Of a stretch of DNA of 64,000 nt, positions 53,310 to 62,479 are shown piece after piece. The notes below the pieces were generated by a model. The model searched no databases. It was given only the letters and a program-made list of their open reading frames with translations, and was not told the DNA's origin. Positions within the stretch are counted from its first letter, which is position 1. The number at the start of each line of letters is the position of its first letter. Origin of the DNA: Paraburkholderia monticola (GTDB taxonomy: Bacteria; Pseudomonadota; Gammaproteobacteria; Burkholderiales; Burkholderiaceae); NCBI RefSeq assembly GCF_001580545.1, contig NZ_LRBG01000012.1, forward strand, positions 124,001-188,000. The letters are read 5' to 3'. Position numbers and translations under genes: made by a program.

Positions 53310-54299
53310 ATGTTCGGCTTCGCCGTCGCGCGCACCTTTCGTCCGAATACCTTGAAACGCAAAATGCCGGCGCTCAACGCGCTGAAAGCCTTCGAAGTGG
53401 CAGGCCGCACCGGCAGCTTCACGCGCGCCGCGGAGCTTCTGAACGTCACCCAAAGCGCGGTGAGCCGCCAGGTGCGGCAGCTCGAGGCGCAGCTCGGCGA
53501 GACGCTGCTGCTTCGTCACCATCATCATCTGGAGCTGTCGCCGGCCGGCCGCATCCTGCTGCAGGCGCTGCAGCAGTCGTTCGACCGCATCGAGCTGACG
53601 GTGCGCGGCCTGCAGGAGAAGACCCACCGCAACCGCCTGCGCCTGAATGCGCCGCCCACTTTCACGAGCCGCTGGTTGATGCCGCGCCTCGGGCGGCTGC
53701 GCGACGCGCATCCTCATCTAGAACTGAGCCTGTCGACGCGGCTCGACGACAAGCTCGCCGAGTCCGGCGTGCTCGATTGCGCGATCCGTTTCGGCAACGG
53801 CGAATGGGATGGCGTCGACAATCAGCTGCTGATGAATGAGCGGCACATCGCCGTCTGCTCGCCCGCGCTGCTTGCGCGCGAAACCGGCCGCGCCGGCATC
53901 GATCTGAACCGCTTCACGCTGCTGCACGTGCTCGCAAGCGCCGACCAGCGCTATCTCACCTGGCAGCACTGGCTGAAGGCGGCCGGCATCGAAAACGTCG
54001 ATACGCGCGGCGGATATGAATTCGACCTGCTCGATCACGCGATTCGCGCGGCCATCGACGGGCTCGGCGTGACGATCGCCGATCGCCACATGATCGCGCA
54101 CGAACTCGCGACGGGGCAGCTCGTGCAGGTGTTGAACGTACACGTCGACGGACACCAGTCGTACTGGTTCGTCACCCGCGACAAGCAGGATCCGCTGCCG
54201 CACGTCGCGCTGTTTCGCGACTGGCTGCAGCAGGAGATCTGGTTGAGCACGCGGGCGCTCGATGCGTCGGAGGCCGCGACGCTGGGCGAAGCGCAGTGA
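53310..54299 (+). CDS. LysR-family transcriptional regulator, GcvA-like
   Basis: Up to 329 residues; conserved sequence begins at residue 19 (MPALNALKAFEVAGRTGSFT), so ATG 53364 or TTG 53352 may be the true start. Helix-turn-helix RAAELLNVTQSAVSRQVRQL and the GcvA-type effector domain (RLNAPPTFTSRWLMPRLGRL; AIRAAIDGLGVTIADRHMIA) with SWLMPRL typical of the group. It ends 15 bases from the convergent GMC oxidoreductase gene and is the nearest regulator to that catabolic operon. Confidence 0.9.
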   Translation: MFGFAVARTFRPNTLKRKMPALNALKAFEVAGRTGSFTRAAELLNVTQSAVSRQVRQLEAQLGETLLLRHHHHLELSPAGRILLQALQQSFDRIELTVRGLQEKTHRNRLRLNAPPTFTSRWLMPRLGRLRDAHPHLELSLSTRLDDKLAESGVLDCAIRFGNGEWDGVDNQLLMNERHIAVCSPALLARETGRAGIDLNRFTLLHVLASADQRYLTWQHWLKAAGIENVDTRGGYEFDLLDHAIRAAIDGLGVTIADRHMIAHELATGQLVQVLNVHVDGHQSYWFVTRDKQDPLPHVALFRDWLQQEIWLSTRALDASEAATLGEAQ

Positions 54300-54314
54300 G
54301 TTGGCTCGCCGCCG

Positions 54315-55976
54315 TCAAGCCGCGGCGGCGAACTCGGCCGGCGTCGCCGCCTGCGCGGCTTCGGCCTGCGCGTCTTCGAGAATCATTTCGGCGCCCTTCT
54401 CCGCGACCATCATCGTCGGCGCGTTGATGTTGCCCGACGTGATGTTCGGGAAGATCGACGCATCGACCACGCGCAGGCCGGCGATGCCATGCACGCGCAA
54501 ACGCGCATCGACGACCGACGTCCGCGGATCGTCGCCCATCGCGCACGACCCGCACAGGTGATAGATCGAACCCGACTGCTCGCGGAAATAGCGCAGAAAA
54601 GCCTCACGCGTGTCGACCTGCGGCCCCGGCGAGATTTCCTCGACGGTCATCGCCTGCAACGCCGGGGACGCCATGATCTTGCGCACCAGCTCGCAGCCCT
54701 GAATGACTTCGTCGAGATCCTTCTGCGTGGTCAATGCGTTGATACGGATTTTCGCGGCATCTTCGGCGCGATTCGATGCGATCTCGATCGAGCCGCGGCT
54801 GGTCGGCCGGCACGGGTTGAAGGCCAGCAGGAAGCCCGAATACGGCTCGGGTTCGAGACTCGCCTTGCTGCTTTTAGGAATTCGATACGAAAGCGGATTG
54901 AAGTAAAGCTGCAGATTCGGGAGCGCTTCCTGATCGTTGCCCTTGAAGAAGCCGCCCGCCTGGTTCACGCTCATCGCGAGCGGTCCCTTGCGGGTCAACA
55001 GATATTGCAGGCCGAGCTTCAGCTTGCCGAGTAGCGGCCGCATCTCGTCGTTCAGCGTCTTCACGTTCGAGCGGTAGTAGAAACTCACGCACAGGTGGTC
55101 CTGGAGATTCTGTCCGACCGCCGGCAATTCCTTCACGAGCGCAATGCGATGCTTCGCTAGCAGCTCGCTCGCGCCGACGCCCGACAGCTGCAGCAGTTTG
55201 GGGGAATCGACCGCGCCGGCGGCGAGGATCACTTCGCGATTCGCCATGAACTGCCGCGCGATGCCGTTCTGCAGGACGCTGACGCCGATCGCGCGCTGCT
55301 GCCCGTCGAACAGCACGCGCCGGGCGAGGACGCCATGTTCGATGCGCAAATTGCGCCGCGATAACGCCGGGTGCAGATACTCGAAGCTGCTCGACGAACG
55401 CCTGCCATTGCGGGTGTTGACGTCGTAGATGCCGGCACCTTCGAACTGCGCGCCGTTGAAGTCGTCACTGCGCGCGTAGCCGGCCTGCTCGCAGCCCGTC
55501 AGGAACACACGGCAGATCGGATGCGCCGCGTCTTTCATCGGCGAAATGCGGATCGGGCCGTCCGCGCCGTGCTGTTCGGTGTTGCCGAGCGGATGCGATT
55601 CGAGCTTGCGGAAATACGGCAGGACGTCGCGATACGACCAGCCCACGTTGCCGGCGGCGGCCCAATCGTCGAAATCCCGCTGCTGCCCCCGCACGAAGAT
55701 CATCGCGTTGATCGAACCCGAGCCGCCCTGGACCTTGCCGCGTGGGCAATAGAGCGAGCGGTGGTCGAGTTCCTTTTCGGGCTCGCTGTAGTACATCCAG
55801 TTGTAGGTTTCGTTGTAGTAGGTTTTCGTGAAACCCACCGGAATCCGGAACCAGAACGAGTCGTCCTTGCCGCCCGCTTCGAGCAGCAGCACCGAATGCT
55901 GGCCAGACGCCGACAGGCGATTCGCGAGAATGCAGCCCGCCGAACCGGCGCCGACGATGATGTAGTCGTAATTCAT
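54315..55976 (-). CDS. GMC-family FAD oxidoreductase (choline dehydrogenase-like)
   Basis: 553 residues. FAD dinucleotide motif MNYDYIIVGAGSAGCILANR; GMC signature 1 PRGKVQGGSGSINAMIFVRG; signature 2 GAVDSPKLLQLSGVG; C-terminal catalytic region YHLCGSCAMGDDPRTSVVD and ITSGNINAPTMMVAEKGAEM with the His-Asn pair. Oxidises a primary or secondary alcohol using FAD, passing electrons to quinone or oxygen. Last gene of the leftward ALDH-MFS-enolase-GMC operon, 50 bases after the enolase-superfamily gene, so its substrate is likely the imported sugar alcohol or acid. Confidence 0.92.
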   Translation of the reverse strand: MNYDYIIVGAGSAGCILANRLSASGQHSVLLLEAGGKDDSFWFRIPVGFTKTYYNETYNWMYYSEPEKELDHRSLYCPRGKVQGGSGSINAMIFVRGQQRDFDDWAAAGNVGWSYRDVLPYFRKLESHPLGNTEQHGADGPIRISPMKDAAHPICRVFLTGCEQAGYARSDDFNGAQFEGAGIYDVNTRNGRRSSSSFEYLHPALSRRNLRIEHGVLARRVLFDGQQRAIGVSVLQNGIARQFMANREVILAAGAVDSPKLLQLSGVGASELLAKHRIALVKELPAVGQNLQDHLCVSFYYRSNVKTLNDEMRPLLGKLKLGLQYLLTRKGPLAMSVNQAGGFFKGNDQEALPNLQLYFNPLSYRIPKSSKASLEPEPYSGFLLAFNPCRPTSRGSIEIASNRAEDAAKIRINALTTQKDLDEVIQGCELVRKIMASPALQAMTVEEISPGPQVDTREAFLRYFREQSGSIYHLCGSCAMGDDPRTSVVDARLRVHGIAGLRVVDASIFPNITSGNINAPTMMVAEKGAEMILEDAQAEAAQAATPAEFAAAA

Positions 55977-56025
55977 GCTGTGTGTCGCCTGACGGCGCTC
56001 AATCGATTGAATATCGGCTCGTGCT

Positions 56026-57243
56026 TCAGCCCCTGGCCGGCGCGAGATCCTTGACGTCGGCCGGTTGCGCGGCCATCTGCAGATGCAGACGCTCGCCCGT
56101 GTACGGCGTGTGCTGCCTGAGCACGTCCATGTTCAGCTCGACGCCGAGCCCCGGCTCGCGCGACGGAATGATGTAGCCGTCTTCCCATTGAATCGGCTTC
56201 TTCAGCACGGCCGCATGAAAACCGTCCCACGTGCCGATGCTTTCCTGAATCAGGAAATTCGGCGTGCAGGCCGCGAGCTGGATGCTGGCCGCCGCGCCAA
56301 TGGGCCCGTTGTACAGGTGCGGCGCGATCTGCGCGTAGTAGACCTCGGCGAGCGCGGCCACTTTCTTCGCTTCGAGCAGCCCGCCGACACGCGCGACGTT
56401 CAGCTGCAGGATCGACGCGGCGCCCGCTTCGAGCAACTTGAAGAATTCGTACTTGGTGGTCAGACGCTCACCGGCCGCAACCGGAATGCTGGTGTGCCGG
56501 GCGACCTGCGCCATCGCGCCTTCCTGGCCCGGCGGCACCGGTTCTTCGAACCACAGCGGATCGTATTTCTCGAGCCGCTTCGCGAGCCGGATCGCGGACG
56601 ACGGCACCATTTGCCCGTGCGTGCCGAACAGAAGATCGGCCTTGCTGCCGACCGCTTCGCGCACGCGGCGGCAGAACGTCTCGCAGCGGTCGAGCACTTC
56701 CAGTGAAAGCTGATGTCCCGAATACGCGGTGTAGGGACCCGCCGGATCGAACTTCACGGCCGTGAAGCCGCGCTTCACGTTTTGCGCCGCGCACTCTGCG
56801 GCGAGATCGGGATCGTCGTAGTCGTATTCGCCGCGGCTGTTCTTCGGATACAGATACGTGTACGAACGCAGACGCGGATTCACGATGCCGCCGAGCAGCT
56901 CGTAGACCGGCTTGCCCGCGGCCTTCCCGATGATGTCCCAGCACGCCATTTCGAGGCCGCTGACGACGCCCATCATCGTCAGATCGGGACGCTGCGTGAA
57001 GCCGCTCGAATACGTTTCGCGCCACAGCCGCTCGATATGATGCGGATCGCGATCGAGCAGATAGCGGCTGAAGACGTCGTCGATGATGTGGACCATCGCT
57101 TTCGGATGGAACGTCGCCGAATAGATTTCGCCGACGCCTTCGATACCGCAATCGGTCTTCAGCGTGACGAAGATCCAGTACATGCCGCCGAGATGCGGCG
57201 GCGGTACGGCGACGATATGCGTTTCAAGCGAGACGACTTTCAT
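56026..57243 (-). CDS. Mandelate racemase/muconate lactonising enzyme family protein (probable sugar-acid dehydratase)
   Basis: 405 residues of the enolase superfamily. N-terminal capping domain (FVTLKTDCGIEGVGEIYSAT; MMGVVSGLEMACWDIIGKAA) and barrel with Lys in FTAVKFDPAG, metal ligands Glu233-Glu234 in LWFEEPVPPG and Glu in AAGERLTTKYEF, and His in APHLYNGPIGAAASIQLAAC. The segment usually giving the first metal ligand reads LLFGTHGQMVP, with Gly207-Thr-His209 where galactonate dehydratase has Asp-Phe-His. Its start abuts the MFS stop. Probable dehydration of a sugar acid; the exact substrate is not predictable. Confidence 0.88.
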   Translation of the reverse strand: MKVVSLETHIVAVPPPHLGGMYWIFVTLKTDCGIEGVGEIYSATFHPKAMVHIIDDVFSRYLLDRDPHHIERLWRETYSSGFTQRPDLTMMGVVSGLEMACWDIIGKAAGKPVYELLGGIVNPRLRSYTYLYPKNSRGEYDYDDPDLAAECAAQNVKRGFTAVKFDPAGPYTAYSGHQLSLEVLDRCETFCRRVREAVGSKADLLFGTHGQMVPSSAIRLAKRLEKYDPLWFEEPVPPGQEGAMAQVARHTSIPVAAGERLTTKYEFFKLLEAGAASILQLNVARVGGLLEAKKVAALAEVYYAQIAPHLYNGPIGAAASIQLAACTPNFLIQESIGTWDGFHAAVLKKPIQWEDGYIIPSREPGLGVELNMDVLRQHTPYTGERLHLQMAAQPADVKDLAPARG

Positions 57244-58581
57244 TCAGGCAACCCCTTTTCGTTTGAGCATGTTTCCAAGTGCGAGTCCGGCGAAGCCCCC
57301 CGCCGCCGCCATCGCGGCCACATAGCCGAAGTACAGCTGGTAGCCGAAGACGCCGGGGAACGTCTGCGTCAGATAACCGTTGATCAGCGGCAGGAATACG
57401 TCGGGCGAGTAGCCGAGCACCGAGATCAGGCCGATCGCGAGCCCCATCGTCGCGCTCGGGATGTTGCAGCGATCGAGCAGCGACCAGTACAGGCCGCGGA
57501 TCGCGTAAGTCAGGATGCCGATGAACAGCACCAGAAACACCAGCAGCACATGACTCGCAATACGCGGCGCGGCCATCAGACCGACGAGCGAGAGCGCGGC
57601 GAGAAACAGCGCGATCACGAGCACCGAGACCTTCGAATAGCGGTCGCCGAGAAAGCCGCCGCCGATGCCGCCGATCGGCCGCATCCATAGCTTTAGCGTC
57701 GTGATCGTGCCGGCCATCACGACCGTCAGACCCACTTCGCCTTCGTGCAGATAGGCCGAAAAGCTGTAGGTCGCCCAGAACACCTGATAGCCGCAGAACA
57801 CGATCGCCGCGACGAGCCACAGCTCGGGAATCCTCGCGAGCGTCGCGAGATCGGAGAGCACGTTGCCACGGCGCGCTCGATCGGCTGAGCTGGCATCGCT
57901 TGCGGCATCGCGCGCGGCTTGCGGGTCCTTGACGAGCGCGAGCAGCACGCCGAGCGCGATGCACAGAAACGCGTACAGGTAGACCACCATCCTGAAGCCG
58001 ACCGCGACGGACTCGCCGCGCGTCTGCGTGATCCATGCGAATAGCGTGATCGCGATCGTCGCCAGCATCGCCTCGATCAGACCGCGCCCGCCGTCGAGCA
58101 GCCCGAAGAAACGGCCCTGCTCTTCAGGTCCCGCGATCATGTTGACGCGCTTGATCACGGCGGCCCAGAACGTCAGACCGGTGGACAGCCCCCAGCCGCC
58201 GAAGATCAGCATCAGCGTGTTGAACGACGGCGCGGTCGAATACCAGAGCCCGAGTACACCGGTCGCGATCAGCGAGAAGCAGATCAACAGACGCGGCGCG
58301 ATGCGATCGGCGAGCCAGCCGCTCGGCAGGTAACTGAGCAGAAAGATCGTGCCGAGCGACGAATACAGATAGCCGAGCTGGCTATCGGTGATGTGGAAAA
58401 CCTCGAGCATCGTCGGCTGATAGACCTGCCGCAGATAGAGGATCGGATAGATCGCGCCGGCCGCGATCACGAGCAGCGCGAGTTGCAGGTAGCGCCGGCC
58501 GTTACTGGCTTGCGCGGCGGTGGTGACAGCGGCGTCGTTCAACGGAAGCGACGCGGCGGTTCGAACGGGCTGGGATGACAC
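57244..58581 (-). CDS. MFS transporter of the sugar-acid/polyol operon
   Basis: 445 residues, 12 TM segments. Features: YLRQVYQPTMLEVFHITDSQ and LGYLYSSLGTIFLLSYLPSG then WLADRIAPRLLICFSLIATG (motif A), and MRPIGGIGGGFLGDRYSKVS in the second half. This resembles the glycerol-3-phosphate/hexuronate-like MFS branch. A hydrophilic leader of about 28 residues precedes TM1. The gene sits between the aldehyde dehydrogenase and the enolase-superfamily gene with 0-110-base gaps, so it most likely imports the substrate of those enzymes. Confidence 0.9.
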   Translation of the reverse strand: MSSQPVRTAASLPLNDAAVTTAAQASNGRRYLQLALLVIAAGAIYPILYLRQVYQPTMLEVFHITDSQLGYLYSSLGTIFLLSYLPSGWLADRIAPRLLICFSLIATGVLGLWYSTAPSFNTLMLIFGGWGLSTGLTFWAAVIKRVNMIAGPEEQGRFFGLLDGGRGLIEAMLATIAITLFAWITQTRGESVAVGFRMVVYLYAFLCIALGVLLALVKDPQAARDAASDASSADRARRGNVLSDLATLARIPELWLVAAIVFCGYQVFWATYSFSAYLHEGEVGLTVVMAGTITTLKLWMRPIGGIGGGFLGDRYSKVSVLVIALFLAALSLVGLMAAPRIASHVLLVFLVLFIGILTYAIRGLYWSLLDRCNIPSATMGLAIGLISVLGYSPDVFLPLINGYLTQTFPGVFGYQLYFGYVAAMAAAGGFAGLALGNMLKRKGVA

Positions 58582-58691
58582 GTGAGCGCTCCTTGGAGAC
58601 GCGCCAACGGTCCGTTCGACCGCCGGGTCTCCGTCATGTTGTTATGGATTTGCTGGGTGAAATTGCGCGGCGGGTGGCGCCGCGCGAGAGT

Positions 58692-60116
58692 TCAGTACTT
58701 CATGACCACGAGGCGGGTCTGCGTGAATTCGAGCATGCCGTGCTTGCCGTCGTCGCCGCCGAGACCGGAACGCTTCCAGCCTGCGTGAAAGCCCTGATAG
58801 GGATCGGCCGGCGTGCGGTTCACGTACAGCTCGCCCGCCTCGATGCCGTTGGCGACCTTCATGGCGGCGCGATAGTTCTCGGTGTACAGCACCGACGACA
58901 AACCGAACTGATGATCGTTGGCCATCTCGAGCGCTTCGTCGAGCGTGCGATATTTGACGACCGGCATGATCGGCCCGAACGTCTCTTCCTGGATGATCTC
59001 CATGTCCTGGCGGCAGTTCGCGAGCAGCGTGGCCGGATAGAAAAAGCCGTCGCCGGCGGGCACTGTGCCGCCCGTTTCGAGCGTGGCGCCGGCTTCGATG
59101 GCACGTTCGACCATCGCATGAATCGAGGCGCGCGACGCATCGCTCACGAGCGGCCCCATCAATGAAGCCTGCTTGCTGCGATCGCCGAACTCGACCGCGC
59201 TCATGTGTTTTTTCAGGAGTGCGACGAACCGGTCATGCACGCTTTCCTGCACATACACGCGCTCGATCGCGGTGCACAACTGGCCGCAATGCGTGGTCTT
59301 CGACGCAACCAGTTCGCGCGCGGCCTTCTCGAGATCGGCGTCGGCCTCGATGATCGCCGGCGTCTTGCCGCCGAGTTCGAGCGATGGCTTCGCGATGTTT
59401 GCCTTGCAGTAGTCCAGCACCTTGCGGCCCGCGGCGACACTGCCCGTCAACGTGATCATGCCGACCTTCGGATGCGTGCAGAGCGATTCGGCGCTCGCGT
59501 GGTTCATCGCCAGAACGTTGACGACGCCCACGGGCAGGCGGGCCTTTTCGATGGCTCTCGCGATTTCGAATGCGGAACTCGGCGTGTTGTTGCTCGGCCG
59601 CACGACCACGGTGTTGCCCGCGATCAGCGCGGGCGCGACCTTGCGCATGAACGTATAGACCGGGTAGTTGAACGGAATCAGGCACGCGACCACGCCGATC
59701 GGCTCGCGATGCAGCACGAGGTTTTCGTCGGCCGAATCGCTCGGAATCACTTCCCCTTCGATGCGCCGCGCCCACTCCGCGTGGTAGCGCGTGATCTGGC
59801 CGGCGTAGATCGCTTCGTTCGTCGCGTCGGCGACGCTCTTGCCCGACTCGAGCGCGAGTGCCGCGCCGATGGCCGGTGCGCATGCGTCGAGCGCATCGGC
59901 GAGCTTGTGCAGATACGCGGCGCGTTCCACCGCCGGCAGCTTGCGCCACGCCTTTTGCGCCTGCGCCGCGGCGTCGACGGCGGCAAGCGCTTCGGCCTCG
60001 GTCGCGCCGCTCACCTGCGCGATGACCGCGCCGGTGGCCGGATTACGCACGGCGATCAGTTCGGCGCTGGCAGCCTCGATGAAGCGGCCGTTAGCAAAGT
60101 TGCGATCGAGTCGCAT
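58692..60116 (-). CDS. NAD(P)-dependent aldehyde dehydrogenase (lactaldehyde/glycolaldehyde dehydrogenase-like)
   Basis: 474 residues. LRRI-type cofactor region with IPFNYPVYTFMRKVAPALIA and VVRPSNNTPSSAFEIA; catalytic Glu in PSLELGGKTPAIIEADADLE and catalytic Cys281 in HCGQLCTAIERVYVQ; C-terminal EIIQEETFGPIMPVVKYRTL and HAGWKRSGLGGDDGKHGMLE. Overall pattern is that of AldA. The start at 60116 (MRLDRNFANGRFIEA) is set by homology; upstream in-frame codons cross the promoter region. First gene of the leftward operon, divergent from a porin. Confidence 0.92.
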   Translation of the reverse strand: MRLDRNFANGRFIEAASAELIAVRNPATGAVIAQVSGATEAEALAAVDAAAQAQKAWRKLPAVERAAYLHKLADALDACAPAIGAALALESGKSVADATNEAIYAGQITRYHAEWARRIEGEVIPSDSADENLVLHREPIGVVACLIPFNYPVYTFMRKVAPALIAGNTVVVRPSNNTPSSAFEIARAIEKARLPVGVVNVLAMNHASAESLCTHPKVGMITLTGSVAAGRKVLDYCKANIAKPSLELGGKTPAIIEADADLEKAARELVASKTTHCGQLCTAIERVYVQESVHDRFVALLKKHMSAVEFGDRSKQASLMGPLVSDASRASIHAMVERAIEAGATLETGGTVPAGDGFFYPATLLANCRQDMEIIQEETFGPIMPVVKYRTLDEALEMANDHQFGLSSVLYTENYRAAMKVANGIEAGELYVNRTPADPYQGFHAGWKRSGLGGDDGKHGMLEFTQTRLVVMKY

Positions 60117-60196
60117 GGTCGTCTCCTGAATGCGTAACGCGAAAGCCGCAGATGCGCCGGCTATCGCGGGGATGCCAAAGTTGCATGAACGGAATT

Positions 60197-60243
60197 TTTG
60201 TCCGCGTCCCGGATGGCCACAAGCGAGTAATTCGCCGGACAAA
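60197..60243. promoter_or_regulatory. Inverted repeat between divergent aldehyde dehydrogenase and porin genes
   Basis: TTTGTCCG (60197-60204) and CGGACAAA (60236-60243), 8-bp arms 31 bases apart, in the 226-base divergent region. Centres are about 39 bases apart, near four turns. Possible binding sites for a regulator of both transcripts. Confidence 0.45.
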
Positions 60244-60342
60244 CATTCGAAAAAATCATGTTTAACCAGGGATCAGCCTTATACGCGAGACCCATCTCGA
60301 ATTGCAGAATCCGGCCTTTTCGCCAACACGCCGGAGCATCGA

Positions 60343-61512
60343 ATGAAAAGAAAACGCCTCGCCACCGCTGTCGCCTTCACCACGTTCAGCGCGCTCGCCG
60401 CCTTCACGGCACCTCGCGCGTTCGCGCAAAGCAGCGTGACGCTCTACGGCGTGCTCGACGAGGGCATCGACTACACGAACAACGCGGGTGGCGGCGCGGT
60501 CTGGGAAATGGCGAGCGGCTATGCGCAGGGCAGCCGCTGGGGCCTGAGGGGCGCCGAAGATCTGGGCGGCGGCACCCGGGCGGTGTTCCAGCTCGAAAAC
60601 GGCTTCGACGTCAGCTCGGGACGGCTCGGTCAAGGCGGCCGCATGTTCGGCCGCCAGGCGTTCGTGGGTCTGTCCAGCGACAGCTACGGCACGCTGACGC
60701 TTGGCCGTCAGTACGACTCGGTCGTCGACTACCTCGCGCAGACCACGGCCAACGGCAACTGGGCGGGCTACCTTTTCGCGCACCCGTACGACAACGACAA
60801 CACCGACAACTCGTTTCGCCTCGGCAATAGCGTCAAATACGCGAGCCCGAACCTCGCAGGCCTGCAATTCGGCGGCGTGTACAGCTTCAGCAACGACACG
60901 AACTTCGCGAATAACCGCGCCTACAGCTTCGGCGGCCAGTATCAGAACGGCGGCCTGCTGATCGCGGCGGCGTATCTGCAGGCGAACAATCCGGGGGCGG
61001 GCTCGGTCGGCGCGATCACCGCGAACGACGCGAGCTTCATCGCGGGACGCATGCGCATTTTCGGCGGCGGCATCAACTACACGTTCGGCTCGGCGACCGC
61101 GGGCTTCGCGTATACGAACTCGAACTACCGGAACCCGACCGGCAACGGCTATATCGGCCTGCCGCTCGCGGCGCCCGGCGTGCGGCTCGATACGCTGAAG
61201 TATCAGAACTTCGAAATCAACGGCAAATACCAGTTCACGCCGGCATGCTTCGTCGGCGCGCAGTATGTGTACACGATGATGAATTACGACGCCTCGTCAG
61301 GCAGCGTGACGCCGAAGATTCACTCGGCCGGTCTGATGGCGGACTACAACTTGAGCAAGCGCACCGACGTGTATGTGCAAGGCGAGTATCAACGCGTGAG
61401 CGGCGGCTCGACGCAGTCAATTCTCGACCATGCGTTCATTCCGGGGACGCAGGCGCCGTCGTCGACGGGCACGCAGGTCGCCGTGCGGGTCGCGTTGCGG
61501 CACAAGTTCTGA
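60343..61512 (+). CDS. Gram-negative porin
   Basis: 389 residues. Signal peptide KRLATAVAFTTFSALAAFTA with cleavage after AFA, mature QSSVTLYGVLDEGIDYTNNA. Porin motifs GSRWGLRGAEDLGGGTRAVF, QLENGFDVSSGRLGQGGRMF and GRQAFVGLSSDSYGTLTLGR; C-terminus VRVALRHKF with terminal Phe. Start 60343 has GGAG 7 bases upstream. Divergent from the ALDH operon and possibly co-regulated through shared repeats. It carries no LacI-type TGCAATCG site, unlike the porin at 38630. Confidence 0.94.
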   Translation: MKRKRLATAVAFTTFSALAAFTAPRAFAQSSVTLYGVLDEGIDYTNNAGGGAVWEMASGYAQGSRWGLRGAEDLGGGTRAVFQLENGFDVSSGRLGQGGRMFGRQAFVGLSSDSYGTLTLGRQYDSVVDYLAQTTANGNWAGYLFAHPYDNDNTDNSFRLGNSVKYASPNLAGLQFGGVYSFSNDTNFANNRAYSFGGQYQNGGLLIAAAYLQANNPGAGSVGAITANDASFIAGRMRIFGGGINYTFGSATAGFAYTNSNYRNPTGNGYIGLPLAAPGVRLDTLKYQNFEINGKYQFTPACFVGAQYVYTMMNYDASSGSVTPKIHSAGLMADYNLSKRTDVYVQGEYQRVSGGSTQSILDHAFIPGTQAPSSTGTQVAVRVALRHKF

Positions 61513-61520
61513 TGAGGCGT

Positions 61521-61547
61521 GGCGCGGCATCGCTGGAGCGCCGCGCC
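61521..61547 (+). terminator. Hairpin after the second porin gene
   Basis: GGCGCGGC (61521-61528) pairs with GCCGCGCC (61540-61547) around an 11-base loop, 9 bases after the stop. Only a short pyrimidine run follows. It also lies just past the stop of the convergent ArsR gene. Confidence 0.55.
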
Positions 61548-61549
61548 CT

Positions 61550-61915
61550 TCACTCCTCGACCATCGTCTTCAACCTCAGCAGCGCCTGATCCCACTGCCG
61601 TGAAATGGCATCGAGCGCGCGGCGCGCCGCGTCGAGGTGCGTGGGCTCGAATGCCCACAGGCGTTCGCGTCCGACCTTCAGGTCGTGCACGAGACCCGCA
61701 TCGGCCAGCACCTGCAAATGCTGCGTGACCGACTGCCGTGTGATGTCGGTGCCGGCCGTCAGTTGCGCGATCGACATCGCACTGCCCGCGCACAACGCCG
61801 CGACGAGACGCAAACGCGTCTCGTCACCGAGCGCCGCGAACACCGCCGCCGAACTGCGCAATGTCGCCGCCCTCAGGCCCACCTTCGGCGACGCTGCCTT
61901 AGCTCGCGCCGACAT
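61550..61915 (-). CDS. ArsR-family transcriptional regulator paired with AHSA1 protein
   Basis: 121-residue winged helix-turn-helix protein: AVFAALGDETRLRLVAALCA, MSIAQLTAGTDITRQSVTQH then LQVLADAGLVHDLKVGRERL. No metal-binding Cys set of classical ArsR. It overlaps the 3' end of the AHSA1 gene by 17 bases and is read after it, the standard pairing in which the ArsR-like protein controls an SRPBCC gene. Confidence 0.9.
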   Translation of the reverse strand: MSARAKAASPKVGLRAATLRSSAAVFAALGDETRLRLVAALCAGSAMSIAQLTAGTDITRQSVTQHLQVLADAGLVHDLKVGRERLWAFEPTHLDAARRALDAISRQWDQALLRLKTMVEE

Positions 61916-62360
61916 ATCGTTCGATGTTGACCATCTGCTGCCCCCAGCCGCCGTCGTTCAGCCGGAACGCTTCCTCGCGGCGCCCGATCGGCAATTGATC
62001 GAAGCCCGATTCGACGACGCGCAGCAGCGTGCCCGACTCGACCTCGGTCAGATCGAACTCCACGAGCGTGGTCGGCTCCGGCGTGTAGTCGATCGTGATA
62101 TCGATCGCGGCCGGATGCCAGCGAAACGACAGATGATGCTCGGGTTCGACACGCTCGACCTGCACGTTCATCAACAGATGCTCATAGCCCGGATAGGTGA
62201 TGTGCCCCTGCGTGGATTGCCCCGCGACGAACTGCTGGCCGGTCAGATTCACGCCGAACCATTTGCCGAATTCCTCGGCGTCGGACAGCGCGCGCCAGAC
62301 CCGCGAGCGCGGCGCCTTCAACAGAATCTGCTTTTCGATGCGATCGGTCGATGGGTTCAT
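61899..62360 (-). CDS. SRPBCC/AHSA1-domain protein
   Basis: 153-residue START-like hydrophobic-cavity protein: IEKQILLKAPRSRVWRALSD then AEEFGKWFGVNLTGQQFVAG, RVEPEHHLSFRWHPAAIDIT and GGWGQQMVNIERYVG. Named after the Hsp90 co-chaperone Aha1 domain; bacterial members probably bind lipids or small hydrophobic compounds. First gene of the two-gene AHSA1-arsR unit. Confidence 0.9.
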   Translation of the reverse strand: MNPSTDRIEKQILLKAPRSRVWRALSDAEEFGKWFGVNLTGQQFVAGQSTQGHITYPGYEHLLMNVQVERVEPEHHLSFRWHPAAIDITIDYTPEPTTLVEFDLTEVESGTLLRVVESGFDQLPIGRREEAFRLNDGGWGQQMVNIERYVGAS

Positions 62361-62479
62361 ATGCCGCCTCCTGGCTGCATATTAGAAACAGCGCCGACAA
62401 TATGCAAGCATTCGACTGCGCTTTTTTTCAGCGCATGGTGGGTGCGGCGCCACAACGAGTTTACGCCGCACACCTCGCC

